Origin: an uncultured Bacteroidia bacterium
Lineage (GTDB): Bacteria; Bacteroidota; Bacteroidia; Bacteroidales; UBA932
Direction of reading: 5' to 3'
Assembly (NCBI GenBank): GCA_902785825.1
Contig: CACZZZ010000006.1
Span: 62,001-126,000, forward strand
Length of the DNA stretch: 64,000 nt
The notes under the pieces were generated by a model. The model saw only the letters and a program-made list of their open reading frames with translations. It did no database searches and was not told the origin of the DNA. Below are positions 16,197 to 24,892 of the stretch, one piece after another (position 1 is the stretch's first letter; each line of letters starts with the position of its first letter). The translations under genes were made by a program, and so were the position numbers.

Positions 16197-17555
16197 TTAT
16201 TTTACTAGTCCGACAGCCTTGTTCCAAGCTTCTTCTTTATAATAGGAGTCAAGCAGGGGAGTGCCGGCGCAGGGAAGGTACATGCTCAGCCCTGAATAGT
16301 TCGTGATATTAAAGGCACTGATAAAGGACGGCGTGGCAGCCTTGTAAACAATGCAATTCTCCAAAGCGCCACGTAAAGGGGCCATATCATCGTCCGTGAC
16401 ACCGCTTTTGGCGAAAATGTCCTCGAGGTCGAAGAAATAGTGACGGTTCTGCCTATAGTAGATCTGAATCTTTGAGACAGGGGCGTTGGCGATAGCGTCA
16501 GAATATTTCGTGATGAGTCGTCCGCACGCTTTTGCGACCTCGTCCAGTCCGTTCGTGCGGAGAAGGGTGATGGTGCAGGAACGGTAATCTCCGGTCTGTT
16601 TGTCATAATAGTCGAATGACTCTTTGTACAGCCCTTCAAGGTCTGGAGTGGGATTCTTGATAAGGTAATCTGTTATGGTGGAATAGTCGAAAGTTCCTTG
16701 GGCAAGCACTTCAGTCGGGGAAATACCGATATAATCCGCCTTGTCTTTCAGGCTATAGACCACTTCAATCCCGCCGCTGAAGCACATGTCAAACAGCAGA
16801 TAGTCCAGCTTGAAAGGAATTCCGTCAGTGAACTCTGACACGCTCATCTCCACGTCTCCGGAGCTCATTTTATCCTGACCGATACTCCTGACCATCCCAG
16901 CGTACGGGTCATCTTCCTCCATGCTGTCCTGAGGAATATCCAATAGCCTGCGGGCGCTTGAGAGTTTCCTGCCGCTGCTCTGGTGGGAACTCTCAAAGGA
17001 AAGGGGTTTGTTGTAATATCCTGCCGGAAGCCAGCCTGACCCATGGGATGAGTACACCATTGAATAACCCTTCGCCGGAAAAGCGGACTTGACCAGGTTG
17101 AGGACTTCCCGCATGGTAGCGCCGGAAGTGGCCACAGTTGATTCTGGGAAAACCTTCAAGGTGTCTGAAACGACATTGCCGGCGTCGTCTTTGTAGAGTC
17201 TCCTAAGATAGGAAGGGACGTCCTTGTATCTTTCGTTGAGAGCCAGTTTGGAGAAGACCAGCAGGACATTGTCATGCCGTCCGCCTTTAGGAATATATCC
17301 CTCGGGAAGTTCATCCTCCATGTCGCCCTTCAGGTCGTAGCATAAGGAGTTGAAACCGCACTCATAGAAAAGAAGCACCTTTCTCGTTTCCTCCAACGCT
17401 TTGCGGTTCCCATGTGGATTGTTATGGATGCCTTCCTCGGCGCCATCGATCCCCAGATCGGGATCTTTCATGTCGCAGGAGGACAGAGCGAGAGTGGCCC
17501 AAAAGAAGATCGAGGCCAGTCCCAGTATCGAGTGAAATATGTTTTTGACGCGCAT
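16197..17555 (-). CDS. Clostripain-family (C11) cysteine peptidase lipoprotein
   Basis: This 452-residue lipoprotein has a signal ending ALSSC (Cys 27). The peptidase domain follows the clostripain pattern: strand KVLLFYECGFNSL, catalytic His 171 in SSHGSGW and catalytic Cys 258 in DMCFSGG, followed by ISPTEVLAQGTFDY. Clostripain-like enzymes cleave after basic residues; this one should act at the cell surface or in the periplasm. It is transcribed alone from a promoter divergent from the M49 peptidase and ends at a terminator. Confidence 0.87.
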   Translation of the reverse strand: MRVKNIFHSILGLASIFFWATLALSSCDMKDPDLGIDGAEEGIHNNPHGNRKALEETRKVLLFYECGFNSLCYDLKGDMEDELPEGYIPKGGRHDNVLLVFSKLALNERYKDVPSYLRRLYKDDAGNVVSDTLKVFPESTVATSGATMREVLNLVKSAFPAKGYSMVYSSHGSGWLPAGYYNKPLSFESSHQSSGRKLSSARRLLDIPQDSMEEDDPYAGMVRSIGQDKMSSGDVEMSVSEFTDGIPFKLDYLLFDMCFSGGIEVVYSLKDKADYIGISPTEVLAQGTFDYSTITDYLIKNPTPDLEGLYKESFDYYDKQTGDYRSCTITLLRTNGLDEVAKACGRLITKYSDAIANAPVSKIQIYYRQNRHYFFDLEDIFAKSGVTDDDMAPLRGALENCIVYKAATPSFISAFNITNYSGLSMYLPCAGTPLLDSYYKEEAWNKAVGLVK

Positions 17556-17576
17556 TTCTATTATCTCTCAAGATTA

Positions 17577-17584
17577 CAAATATA
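17577..17584 (-). promoter_or_regulatory. -7 box of the C11 peptidase gene
   Basis: The minus strand reads TATATTTG, a perfect TAnnTTTG, 22 nt before the ATG at 17555. Confidence 0.5.
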
Positions 17585-17606
17585 TAAATAATTCAATGAT
17601 ATCGCG

Positions 17607-17614
17607 TATCTTTA
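17607..17614 (+). promoter_or_regulatory. Possible -7 box of the M49 peptidase gene
   Basis: TATCTTTA differs from TAnnTTTG by one base and ends only 4 bp before the ATG at 17619. If used, the transcript would have almost no leader. Confidence 0.35.
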
Positions 17615-17618
17615 CATC

Positions 17619-19532
17619 ATGAAAACACTGATTGACGAGTTCGCTGACATCAAGATAATGCGTTTCGAAGTTCCTGGTTGGGAAAACCTCGAATTAAGAC
17701 AGAAGCAATTCGCATACCATCTCGCGGAAGCCGCCAAAATCGGGCGGGACATAACGTGGGACCAGTACTGCTCTTGGAACCTTCCGGTAAGGCACCTGAT
17801 TGAGGCTATTCTCGAAAAATATGACGGAGACCGGAACTGCCAGGAATTCAATGATTTCCTGGTTTATGCGAAGCGTCTTTTCTTCTCCAGTGGAATGCAC
17901 CACCATTATGCGGAGGACAAGTTTTTCCCCACTTGTCCCAAAGAATATTTCCGGTCTCTGGCGGAGGCCTCCGGATGTCAGGAGGGAATTGACCAACTGC
18001 TGGATGTGATATATTCCCCGGACATTTTCCCTGTCCGCCGCTCCGGTTCGAAGGAAGGTGACATCGTAGCCCTATCTTCCGTGAATTTCTACGATGGTGT
18101 CACGAGGGCCGAAGTCGAGGAATACTACAAGGCATTGGAGATTCCGGAAGACCCGCGTCCTGTGTCGCATGGGCTGAATACCAAGGTGGTAAAGGAAGGC
18201 GGCAAGGTCGTGGAGAAGCCTTGGAAGTCCGGCGGCATCTACGGAGAGGCTATAGACAGGATAGTCGAGGAGTTGGAAAAGGCGGTGGAATCCGCTGAGA
18301 ATGAGACTCAAAGGAAGGCTTTAAGGCTGCTTATTGACTATTACAAGACCGGAGATCTGAAGAAATGGGATGATTTCAATGTCGTCTGGACAGGGGAGAC
18401 CTCCGGGAAGGTGGATTACATTAACGGTTTCATCGAGGACTATGACGATCCTCTCGGCCGAAAGGCTACTTGGGAGGGATATGTCAACATCAAAGACGAG
18501 GAGGCATCCGCGAGGACGGAAAAGTTGAGCGCAAACGCCCAATGGTTCGAGGACCATTCCCCGATTGATCCGAGATTCAGAAAACCCCATGTCAAGGGGG
18601 TAAGCGCCAAGGTCGTGACCGCGGTGACCCTTGGCGGGGCGACATATCCCTCGACGCCTATCGGGATAAATCTCCCGAACGCCGATTGGATAAGAAGAGA
18701 GTTCGGCTCGAAGTCGGTGACGATCTCAAATATAACCAAAGCCTACGACAAAGCGGCTTTGGAGACTCCCAGAAGCGCTTTGAAGGAGTTCGCTTTCAGC
18801 CAGGAGGAAGTCGATGCTTACAAGAAGTATGGCAGCATTGTCGATGAGGTCCACACAGACCTCCACGAATGCTTGGGGCATGGCTCCGGCCAGATCCTTC
18901 CCGGCGTCTCTCCGAATGCTCTCGGGGAGTACCAAAGCACTTTGGAGGAAGCCAGGGCGGATCTCTTCGGGCTTTACTATATAGCTGATCCAAAGCTTGT
19001 TGAACTCGGCATATTACCTGACCATGAGGCTTGGAAGTGCTCGTATTCGGGCTACATCAGAAACGGGCTTCTGACTCAGTTGGCGAGAATAGAGCCTGGC
19101 AAAAAAGTCACTGAGGCCCACATGCAAAACCGCAAGCTTATCGCCCAGTGGTGCTACGAGAAAGGCCGGGCCTCGAATGTGATTGAGAGGAAGGTGGTCG
19201 ATGGGAAGACCTTTTTCACCGTCAATGACTTCCAGGCGCTTAGAGATCTTTTCGCCGCGCTTTTGGCGGAAGTCCAGCGGATAAAGTCGGAGGGCGATTA
19301 CGCCGCCGGGAAGAGCCTTGTCGAGGACTATGGTGTCGAGATCGATCCTCAGCTCCATGCCGAAGTACGGGAGCGCTACTACTCCCTCGGACTCAAGCCT
19401 TATGGAGGATTTGTCAATCCGGATATTGTTCCTGTTGTTGAAGACGGGGAAATCGTTGACTATAAAATAGTTCCGGTTGATGATTATCTTGCCCAGCAAC
19501 TTGAGTACGGGAAAAAATACAGGACACTATAA
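17619..19532 (+). CDS. M49-family (dipeptidyl peptidase III-like) metallopeptidase
   Basis: This 637-residue protein has no signal peptide and is probably cytoplasmic. The zinc motif HECLGH is at residues 416-421 and the third-ligand motif EEARAD at 443-448, the spacing of family M49 (HEXXGH plus EExRAx). The family removes dipeptides from the N-terminus of oligopeptides. Similar Bacteroidota proteins are often mislabelled dihydrofolate reductase. xerD starts inside its stop codon (TAATG). Confidence 0.9.
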   Translation: MKTLIDEFADIKIMRFEVPGWENLELRQKQFAYHLAEAAKIGRDITWDQYCSWNLPVRHLIEAILEKYDGDRNCQEFNDFLVYAKRLFFSSGMHHHYAEDKFFPTCPKEYFRSLAEASGCQEGIDQLLDVIYSPDIFPVRRSGSKEGDIVALSSVNFYDGVTRAEVEEYYKALEIPEDPRPVSHGLNTKVVKEGGKVVEKPWKSGGIYGEAIDRIVEELEKAVESAENETQRKALRLLIDYYKTGDLKKWDDFNVVWTGETSGKVDYINGFIEDYDDPLGRKATWEGYVNIKDEEASARTEKLSANAQWFEDHSPIDPRFRKPHVKGVSAKVVTAVTLGGATYPSTPIGINLPNADWIRREFGSKSVTISNITKAYDKAALETPRSALKEFAFSQEEVDAYKKYGSIVDEVHTDLHECLGHGSGQILPGVSPNALGEYQSTLEEARADLFGLYYIADPKLVELGILPDHEAWKCSYSGYIRNGLLTQLARIEPGKKVTEAHMQNRKLIAQWCYEKGRASNVIERKVVDGKTFFTVNDFQALRDLFAALLAEVQRIKSEGDYAAGKSLVEDYGVEIDPQLHAEVRERYYSLGLKPYGGFVNPDIVPVVEDGEIVDYKIVPVDDYLAQQLEYGKKYRTL

Positions 19533-20407
19533 TGGACTTGACGCATAAGATTCTATCCGATTACTCTTATTATTTGAGGATCGAGCGGGCATTGTCCCCG
19601 AATACTGTCGAGGCATATACCTCCGACATGGAGAGCTTTTTCTCCCAAGTGGCCGTCGAGCCGGCTCATGTGTCCACCCAGGACATCCTTGACTATCTTG
19701 CGGCGAATGAGAGGCTCTCAAAAAGATCTCAATCCAGGCTCCTGAGCTCTTTCCGTTCTTTCTTTGACTGGCTGGTTATGGAAGGGGACAGGAAAGACAA
19801 TCCTTGCGACCCGATTGATTCCCCAAAGTTGGGACGTTATCTTCCCGAGGTTCTGTCTGTCGAAGAGGTGACATCTATCATCAATTCCGTGGATATTTCC
19901 AAATGGAATGGAAAAAGGGACCGGGCAGTGCTGGAGATCCTATATGGCTGTGGGCTCAGGGTCTCGGAGGCTGTCGGACTCAAGATTTCCAACGTCTATC
20001 TGGAAGAAGGTTTCGTGCGCGTGGTAGGGAAGGGGGACAAGGAGAGGATCGTACCGATGGGGGAGATGGCGGCCGAGGCTGTTAAGGAATATATGGCGGC
20101 CAGGCCTGAACCTGCCTCACCTCAATATGATGATATCCTTTTCCTCAACCGTTTCGGGAAAGCTATCAGCCGTGTGGCGCTATTTAGCATGGTTAAGCGA
20201 CAGGCCATGGCGGCTGGAGTTAACAAGGAAATATCCCCTCATACCTTCCGTCATAGCTTCGCGACCCATCTGATTGAGAATGGGGCGGACTTGAGGGTCG
20301 TCCAGGAAATGCTTGGCCATGAGAGCATTCTCACGACAGAGATCTATACCCATATTGACAGCTCAACCTGGCAGCGAGCCATCCTTGAGCATCATCCCAG
20401 GCGGTGA
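19532..20407 (+). CDS. xerD: Tyrosine recombinase XerD
   Basis: This 291-residue protein has an N-terminal SAM-like domain (residues about 1-90) and a catalytic domain with R143 (CGLRVSE), K167 (GKGDKERIVP), H237, R240, H263 and the nucleophile Y272. Length and motifs fit XerD, which resolves chromosome dimers at dif with XerC. It overlaps the M49 gene by one base and its 3' end overlaps the converging tdk gene by 16 bp. Nothing nearby suggests a mobile element, so a housekeeping role is likely. Confidence 0.88.
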   Translation: MDLTHKILSDYSYYLRIERALSPNTVEAYTSDMESFFSQVAVEPAHVSTQDILDYLAANERLSKRSQSRLLSSFRSFFDWLVMEGDRKDNPCDPIDSPKLGRYLPEVLSVEEVTSIINSVDISKWNGKRDRAVLEILYGCGLRVSEAVGLKISNVYLEEGFVRVVGKGDKERIVPMGEMAAEAVKEYMAARPEPASPQYDDILFLNRFGKAISRVALFSMVKRQAMAAGVNKEISPHTFRHSFATHLIENGADLRVVQEMLGHESILTTEIYTHIDSSTWQRAILEHHPRR

Positions 20408-20979
20408 GCGGCCTCTTCGGCCATCACTTTATTGTAGCAGTCGCGGCAGAGTGGCTCATAGGCGTCTTTTTCTCCGAGGACGACCAGTTCCATACTGTTG
20501 GAAAGCCTGTGGGAATGGTTGGCGAGGTTGCCGCAGCGGACACAGATAGCGTGGACTTTGCGGACTTCCTCAGCGACGGCCATCAGGTAGGGCATCGGGC
20601 CGAACGGCTTGCCGAGGTAGTCTGTGTCCAGGCCGGCGATTATAACCCTCTTGCCCCTGTTGGCCAGCTCCTGGGCCACTTCGACAAGGGACATGTCGTA
20701 GAACTGGGCCTCGTCGATGCCGATCACCTGAACATCATCCGCCACATTGAGCATCTCTTTGGGGTCCTTCACGGCATGACAGGGAATCTTGTGAAAGTCG
20801 TGGGAGACGACATCGTCTTCGGAATATCGGGTGTCGATGGTGGGCTTGAATATCTCAATCTTGAGGTTGGCGAATTTGGCCCTGCGGATTCTGCGGATGA
20901 GTTCCTCGGTCTTTCCCGAGAACATTGAGCCGCAGATGACCTCGATCTCTCCGGCTTTTTTTATGTTTTCTGAAAACAT
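20392..20979 (-). CDS. tdk: Thymidine kinase
   Basis: This 195-residue type II enzyme phosphorylates thymidine with ATP. The P-loop GSMFSGKT is at 17-24, the catalytic Glu 90 is in IGIDEAQF, and structural zinc Cys are at 146, 149, 178 and 181. The C-terminal 16 bp overlap the end of xerD on the other strand. It is read divergently from the 21037 gene. Confidence 0.96.
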   Translation of the reverse strand: MFSENIKKAGEIEVICGSMFSGKTEELIRRIRRAKFANLKIEIFKPTIDTRYSEDDVVSHDFHKIPCHAVKDPKEMLNVADDVQVIGIDEAQFYDMSLVEVAQELANRGKRVIIAGLDTDYLGKPFGPMPYLMAVAEEVRKVHAICVRCGNLANHSHRLSNSMELVVLGEKDAYEPLCRDCYNKVMAEEAAHRLG

Positions 20980-20984
20980 TTCGT

Positions 20985-20992
20985 TAGCTTTG
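20985..20992 (+). promoter_or_regulatory. -7 box of the 21037-rsmI operon
   Basis: TAGCTTTG matches TAnnTTTG perfectly, about 45 bp before the ATG at 21037. No clear -33 element was seen. Confidence 0.5.
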
Positions 20993-21012
20993 TAAGGATT
21001 TCACTTGCATTA

Positions 21013-21020
21013 CAAAGATA
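21013..21020 (-). promoter_or_regulatory. -7 box of tdk
   Basis: The minus strand reads TATCTTTG, with a TTG on the same strand 21 bp upstream (CAA at 21042-21044). The two divergent promoters overlap each other's leaders. Confidence 0.55.
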
Positions 21021-21036
21021 GCAAAAGATAAGTTTT

Positions 21037-21834
21037 ATGAGCAATATTGACGAGAAAACAATCGCTGGCCTCCTGGGTAGGATCGATGCCATCAAGAACG
21101 AACTCACACAGCTTGAGGAAACCATCCGCTCCCTGAGCGAAGTCGAAGGGCCGGCTGCTGCGGCAGGGGCCAGTCTGGATGGCGAGACCCATGCCACCCT
21201 AGGCACTGTAAGAGGGGGGACCGGAGCGGAGCGTAGCGAAGCGAGCGGTGGGGCCGAGCGCAGCGAGGCGGTCGAGCCGCCAGAGCTGGCCCCTGCCGTC
21301 CCTGAGCCTGCGGAGGAACCGGAAGAGGAACCTATAGACATCGCTCCGGTCGATGACACCCCTATCGACATCTCGATCTCAGATGTCGAGGATCTCCCTG
21401 CCGAGACCGGAGAGCCGTTCGAGCCCAGTGGTTCGGCTCCGCTCACCAACCATGGTTCGGCTCCGCTTTATAGCCGGTCCCTGAGCGAAGTCGAAGGGCC
21501 GGCCCTTGAACCGAAAAAAGCCATTCTGGACACTGCGAAGGCGGATACCGCGGTAATGGATGTGATGGCGGAGAAACAGGCATGGCGGACGGATCGCCCC
21601 GGAATGCCGGTAAAGAATATTATCAGCGCCATATCATTGAACGACAGAGTGTTCCTGATCAATACCCTCTTCGGAGAGGATCCGATGCTTTTCCAAGAGA
21701 CAATCTCCAAATTCAACGCTATGGGCTCACTGTCCGAGGCTCTCGCATACATAGGTGAGAAACATCCGGACTGGGACATGAACTCTGATGCCGTCTATAG
21801 GCTGATGATGGCCGTGCGCCGCAAATTGAGCTAA
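21037..21834 (+). CDS. Hypothetical protein with coiled coil and in-frame repeat insertions
   Basis: This 265-residue protein has three parts. Residues 1-31 are a coiled coil (GLLGRIDAIKNELTQLEETI). Residues about 32-165 are a low-complexity, acidic linker made largely of repetitive DNA: SLSEVEGPA occurs twice (codons 32-40 and 148-156) and GAERSEASGGAERSEAVEPP in between. Residues about 185-265 are a conserved helical domain (ISLNDRVFLINTLFGEDPMLFQETI, ALAYIGEKHPDWDMNS) known in Bacteroidota hypothetical proteins. The function is unknown. The two conserved ends without the linker would make a protein of normal size for this family, so the linker looks acquired. rsmI follows by 6 bp. Confidence 0.72.
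   Translation: MSNIDEKTIAGLLGRIDAIKNELTQLEETIRSLSEVEGPAAAAGASLDGETHATLGTVRGGTGAERSEASGGAERSEAVEPPELAPAVPEPAEEPEEEPIDIAPVDDTPIDISISDVEDLPAETGEPFEPSGSAPLTNHGSAPLYSRSLSEVEGPALEPKKAILDTAKADTAVMDVMAEKQAWRTDRPGMPVKNIISAISLNDRVFLINTLFGEDPMLFQETISKFNAMGSLSEALAYIGEKHPDWDMNSDAVYRLMMAVRRKLS
21130..21156 (+). repeat. In-frame repeat encoding SLSEVEGPA, copy 1
   Basis: The 27-bp unit begins CCCTGAGCGAAGTCGAAGGG after the first T and is repeated nearly exactly at 21478-21504, in the same frame of the same gene. It resembles REP-like repeats abundant in many bacterial genomes. Confidence 0.8.
21155..21288 (+). repeat. GC-rich repeat element inside the 21037 gene
   Basis: This segment is homologous to the reverse complement of 22784-22945. 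Shared blocks include GCCACCCT, GTAAGAGGG, GGGGCCGAGCG and the 15-mer GAGCCGCCAGAGCTG at 21274-21288. It keeps the reading frame open and encodes an AERSEA-rich stretch. Confidence 0.7.
21478..21504 (+). repeat. In-frame repeat encoding SLSEVEGPA, copy 2
   Basis: The second copy of the 27-bp unit, in the same frame. It is preceded by a short tandem repeat of GGTTCGGCTCCGCT (in 21430-21468). Confidence 0.8.
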
Positions 21835-21840
21835 TATCTG

Positions 21841-22554
21841 ATGGCTGGTGTCCTGTATATAGTTCCGACTCCTGTCGGCAATCTTGAAGACATGACTTTC
21901 AGGGCTGTCAAGGTCCTGAAAGAAGCCGACGTGATCTTGGCGGAGGACACAAGGACCAGCTCTGTGTTGCTCCAGCATTATGATATTCATGGGAAATTAT
22001 GGTCCCATCATAAGTTCAACGAGCACCAGACTGTCGAGCTGATAAAAGAGAGAATTCTTGGAGGACTGAATGTCGCCTTGATCAGTGATGCCGGAACTCC
22101 CGGAATCTCGGATCCCGGTTTTCTCCTGGTCCGGACTTGTGCGGCGGAAGGGATTGAGGTCCAGACACTTCCTGGCGCTACGGCCTGTATCCCGGCCATA
22201 GTCTCATCTGGACTTCCGTGTGACCGGTTTTGTTTCGAAGGCTTTCTCCCGGTGAAGAAGGGGAGGCAGACCTTGTTGACGGAGCTGGCCACTGAGACCA
22301 GGACCATGGTTTTCTACGAGTCTCCTTATAGGCTTGTGAAGACGCTGGACCAGTTCGCGGAGTTTTTCGGAGCGGAGCGTCGATGCTCAGTGGCGAGGGA
22401 GATCTCCAAGATCCATGAGGAGCACAGAAGGGGAACCCTAGCGGAGGTCGCCGGATGGTTTAGGGAGCATGAACCGAAAGGGGAGATCGTGATTGTTGTG
22501 GAGGGATGTCCTCAGCAGCGGAAGCATCTTAAAGATAATCAATTAGACCAATAA
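21841..22554 (+). CDS. rsmI: 16S rRNA 2'-O-ribose methyltransferase RsmI
   Basis: This 237-residue tetrapyrrole-methylase-fold enzyme methylates C1402 of 16S rRNA using SAM. Motifs are VPTPVGNLEDMTFRA, AEDTRTSSVLLQHY, SDAGTPGISDPG and LPGATACIPAIVSSGLP, followed by FEGFLPVKKGRQ and FYESPYRLVKTL. The C-terminus is short after GEIVIVVEG. It is 6 bp after the preceding gene, in one transcript. Confidence 0.95.
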   Translation: MAGVLYIVPTPVGNLEDMTFRAVKVLKEADVILAEDTRTSSVLLQHYDIHGKLWSHHKFNEHQTVELIKERILGGLNVALISDAGTPGISDPGFLLVRTCAAEGIEVQTLPGATACIPAIVSSGLPCDRFCFEGFLPVKKGRQTLLTELATETRTMVFYESPYRLVKTLDQFAEFFGAERRCSVAREISKIHEEHRRGTLAEVAGWFREHEPKGEIVIVVEGCPQQRKHLKDNQLDQ

Positions 22555-22583
22555 TTCAAAATGTGACTTAATCTTTTTCGGAC

Positions 22584-23771
22584 ATGAAAGACTTCAAAAA
22601 GCGGGGCGGTAAACCGTCCGCATCGTTCGTTGTGGGCTCTGTTGCCCTTCTGTTCCTTATCATCGGCTATCAGGCAGCGCTTTTCATCTCCAAAGCCTCT
22701 GTCGCCCGGATTGTCGCCAACCACGACCATCCCGACACCGTCTTCGTCTATCTTGACCCTCTCGACTCGGACACTTGCGCTGTCAGCTCTGGCGGCTCGG
22801 CTGCAACGTTGCGATCGGAGGCAGGCTCTGGCAGTCCAGACTCCTCGCTTCGCTCGGCCCCTCCCACTCGCTCTGCGAGCGGGCCCCTCCCTCTTACCAG
22901 CCGAGGGTGGCTAGGGCCTGGACTTGCCAGACCTGCCTCCTCCGCTCCCTTAAACGACTCGGTGAGGCAGGACTTGTCTGCAGATGCCGGAGTTGCTGTC
23001 GAGCTTAGGCCGTACTCAGCCGCAGCGAAGCGAGGATGGACTCGGCCGGGCTCGAGCGGCACTCCGGCCAATGGCAGTCTGTCAGAGCTGGCACCGGCCG
23101 GACATTCGATGGTCAGGAAGTATGATAAAGCGGCGAGGGATATCTGGCGGGCGAATAAGAAGAGGCGGTACGAGAGCTTCAGGTTCGATCCGAACACCGT
23201 GAGCGTGGACGACTTGATGCGTCTCGGGTTCAGCCAAAAGCAGGCGGAATCAATTGATAATTACCGCAAAAAAGGCGGCCGTTTCAGACGAAAGAGCGAT
23301 TTCGCCAAGTCTTATGTGGTCGAGGATTCAGTGTATCGTCGGCTTGAGAAATATATCGATATTCCGAAAATCGACATCAATCGAGCGGACTCGGCGGCGT
23401 TTGAGACCCTCCCCGGGATCGGCAAGTTCTTCGCCGCCAAGATGGTAAGCTACCGTCGGGAATTGGGAGGATATTCCTATCCGGAACAGCTGATGGACAT
23501 CTGGCACTTCGACCAGGAGAAATACGACGGCCTGAAAGACTTCATCAAGGTCGGGCCGTCGGAGCCTTACCATCTCTGGACACTTCCTGAAAACGAGCTT
23601 GCCAGGCATCCCTACATCGACAAAAGAGCCGCCCACGGGATAATCATATTCAGGGAAAACTCCCCGGTAGCTGAATGGACAGTCGGGAATATAATCAAGG
23701 CCGGGATCCTTGACCCCGGCCTTGGAGAAAAACTTGCCAGATGCAAGATCGCCCCGGCGCCTAGTCCTTGA
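22584..23771 (+). CDS. Membrane-anchored helix-hairpin-helix (ComEA-like) protein
   Basis: This 395-residue protein has an N-terminal membrane helix (residues about 15-35), then a low-complexity linker of about 120 residues, then helix-hairpin-helix modules from about 205 ([57 protein letters not shown]). Such proteins bind double-stranded DNA without sequence specificity, as ComEA does in DNA uptake. The linker (residues about 67-170) comes from the same repeat element as in the 21037 gene, inserted in the opposite orientation. The end overlaps recA by 11 bp on the other strand. Confidence 0.8.
   Translation: MKDFKKRGGKPSASFVVGSVALLFLIIGYQAALFISKASVARIVANHDHPDTVFVYLDPLDSDTCAVSSGGSAATLRSEAGSGSPDSSLRSAPPTRSASGPLPLTSRGWLGPGLARPASSAPLNDSVRQDLSADAGVAVELRPYSAAAKRGWTRPGSSGTPANGSLSELAPAGHSMVRKYDKAARDIWRANKKRRYESFRFDPNTVSVDDLMRLGFSQKQAESIDNYRKKGGRFRRKSDFAKSYVVEDSVYRRLEKYIDIPKIDINRADSAAFETLPGIGKFFAAKMVSYRRELGGYSYPEQLMDIWHFDQEKYDGLKDFIKVGPSEPYHLWTLPENELARHPYIDKRAAHGIIIFRENSPVAEWTVGNIIKAGILDPGLGEKLARCKIAPAPSP
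22784..22945 (-). repeat. GC-rich repeat element inside the 22584 gene, opposite orientation
   Basis: The reverse complement matches 21155-21288, including the 15-mer at 22784-22798. An internal stretch of about 35 bp is extra compared with the first copy. Its insertion leaves the host frame open. A further REP-like CAGCGAAGCGAGGA occurs around 23025. Confidence 0.7.
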
Positions 23772-24789
23772 CGTTCTTGAGAGCCTCGCGGAGCTTGGCC
23801 TCGATCTCGTCGCAGAGCTCCGGATTGTCCTTGAGGAGCTGCTTGACGGCCTCGCGGCCCTGGGCGAGCTTCTGGTCGTTGTAGCTGAACCAGGAGCCGC
23901 TCTTGCCGATAACTCCATATTCCACACCGAGGTCAATGATTTCCCCGACTCTGGAAATGCCTTCGCCGAACACGATGTCGAACTCGGCCTTCTTGAAAGG
24001 CGGAGCCATCTTGTTCTTGACGACCTTGACCCTTGTCCTGTTTCCGAGAGCCTCCTCTCCATCCTTGAGCTGGGTGGTCCTGCGAACGTCGATACGTACA
24101 GAAGCATAGAACTTCAGCGCGTTACCGCCAGTCGTGGTCTCGGGGTTGCCGAACATGATGCCGATCTTCTCCCTGAGCTGGTTGATGAAGATGCAGCAGG
24201 TGTTGGTCTTGGCGATGTTGGCCGTCAGTTTTCTAAGAGCCTGGCTCATCAGCCTGGCCTGGAGGCCGACCTTGTTGTCGCCCATCTCACCCTCGATCTC
24301 AGCTTTCGGGGTCAAAGCCGCCACCGAGTCGATGACGACTATGTCGATCGCACCGGAGCGGATCAGGTTGTCGGCGATCTCAAGAGCCTGCTCGCCGTTG
24401 TCAGGCTGGGAAATCAGGAGTGTCTCCAGATTGACTCCCAAGGCCTTGGCGTAAGTCCTGTCAAACGCGTGCTCCGCATCGATCATCGCCGCGATTCCGC
24501 CGGCCTTCTGAGCCTGCGCTATCGCGTGGATGGCGAGCGTCGTCTTTCCACTGGACTCCGGACCATAGATCTCGACGATCCTGCCCCGGGGGTAACCTCC
24601 GATCCCGAGAGCGTGGTCAAGCGCTACGGAACCGCTTGGAATGACCTGCACGTCCCATTGTGGCTGCTCTCCCAGCTTCATGATCGTCCCCTTCCCATAA
24701 TCTTTCTCAATCTTGTCGATCGTGGCCTGCAGCGCCTTGAGTTTCGCGGCGTTGATGTCTGCGGCCTTTACTTCTACCTCTTTTGCCAT
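23761..24789 (-). CDS. recA: Recombinase A
   Basis: This 342-residue protein catalyses DNA strand exchange and SOS co-protease activity. Walker [10 protein letters not shown] is at 76-84, Walker B is [19 protein letters not shown], loop L2 contains [20 protein letters not shown], and there is a short acidic C-terminus. No LexA-type box was identified upstream. It has its own promoter, divergent from rlmN. recX is found separately at 28360. Confidence 0.98.
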   Translation of the reverse strand: MAKEVEVKAADINAAKLKALQATIDKIEKDYGKGTIMKLGEQPQWDVQVIPSGSVALDHALGIGGYPRGRIVEIYGPESSGKTTLAIHAIAQAQKAGGIAAMIDAEHAFDRTYAKALGVNLETLLISQPDNGEQALEIADNLIRSGAIDIVVIDSVAALTPKAEIEGEMGDNKVGLQARLMSQALRKLTANIAKTNTCCIFINQLREKIGIMFGNPETTTGGNALKFYASVRIDVRRTTQLKDGEEALGNRTRVKVVKNKMAPPFKKAEFDIVFGEGISRVGEIIDLGVEYGVIGKSGSWFSYNDQKLAQGREAVKQLLKDNPELCDEIEAKLREALKNVKD

Positions 24790-24818
24790 AATGTGATATA
24801 GTTAAAATGTATGTTTAA

Positions 24819-24826
24819 CAAAGATA
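24819..24826 (-). promoter_or_regulatory. -7 box of recA
   Basis: The minus strand reads TATCTTTG, a perfect TAnnTTTG, 30 nt before the recA ATG. Confidence 0.55.
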
Positions 24827-24860
24827 TTAAAAAAGCCTCAAATCTGACATTATTTTTCAC

Positions 24861-24868
24861 TAAATTTG
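24861..24868 (+). promoter_or_regulatory. -7 box of the rlmN operon
   Basis: TAAATTTG is a perfect match 25 bp before the rlmN ATG at 24893. It probably drives rlmN, the patatin gene, recX and purC, which follow without gaps. Confidence 0.55.
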
Positions 24869-24892
24869 TACTCTGTATAAAATGTCCTCTAT

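Noticed and set aside
19532..20407. Tyrosine recombinase as integrase of a mobile element or as the promoter invertase
   Set aside because: Length, residues and context fit housekeeping XerD. No att sites, element genes or inverted repeats lie next to it, and it is 17 kb from the putative invertible promoter.
23710..24801. 363-codon plus-strand open frame
   Set aside because: It is antisense to recA, which has all its motifs; the open frame is a by-product of codon bias.
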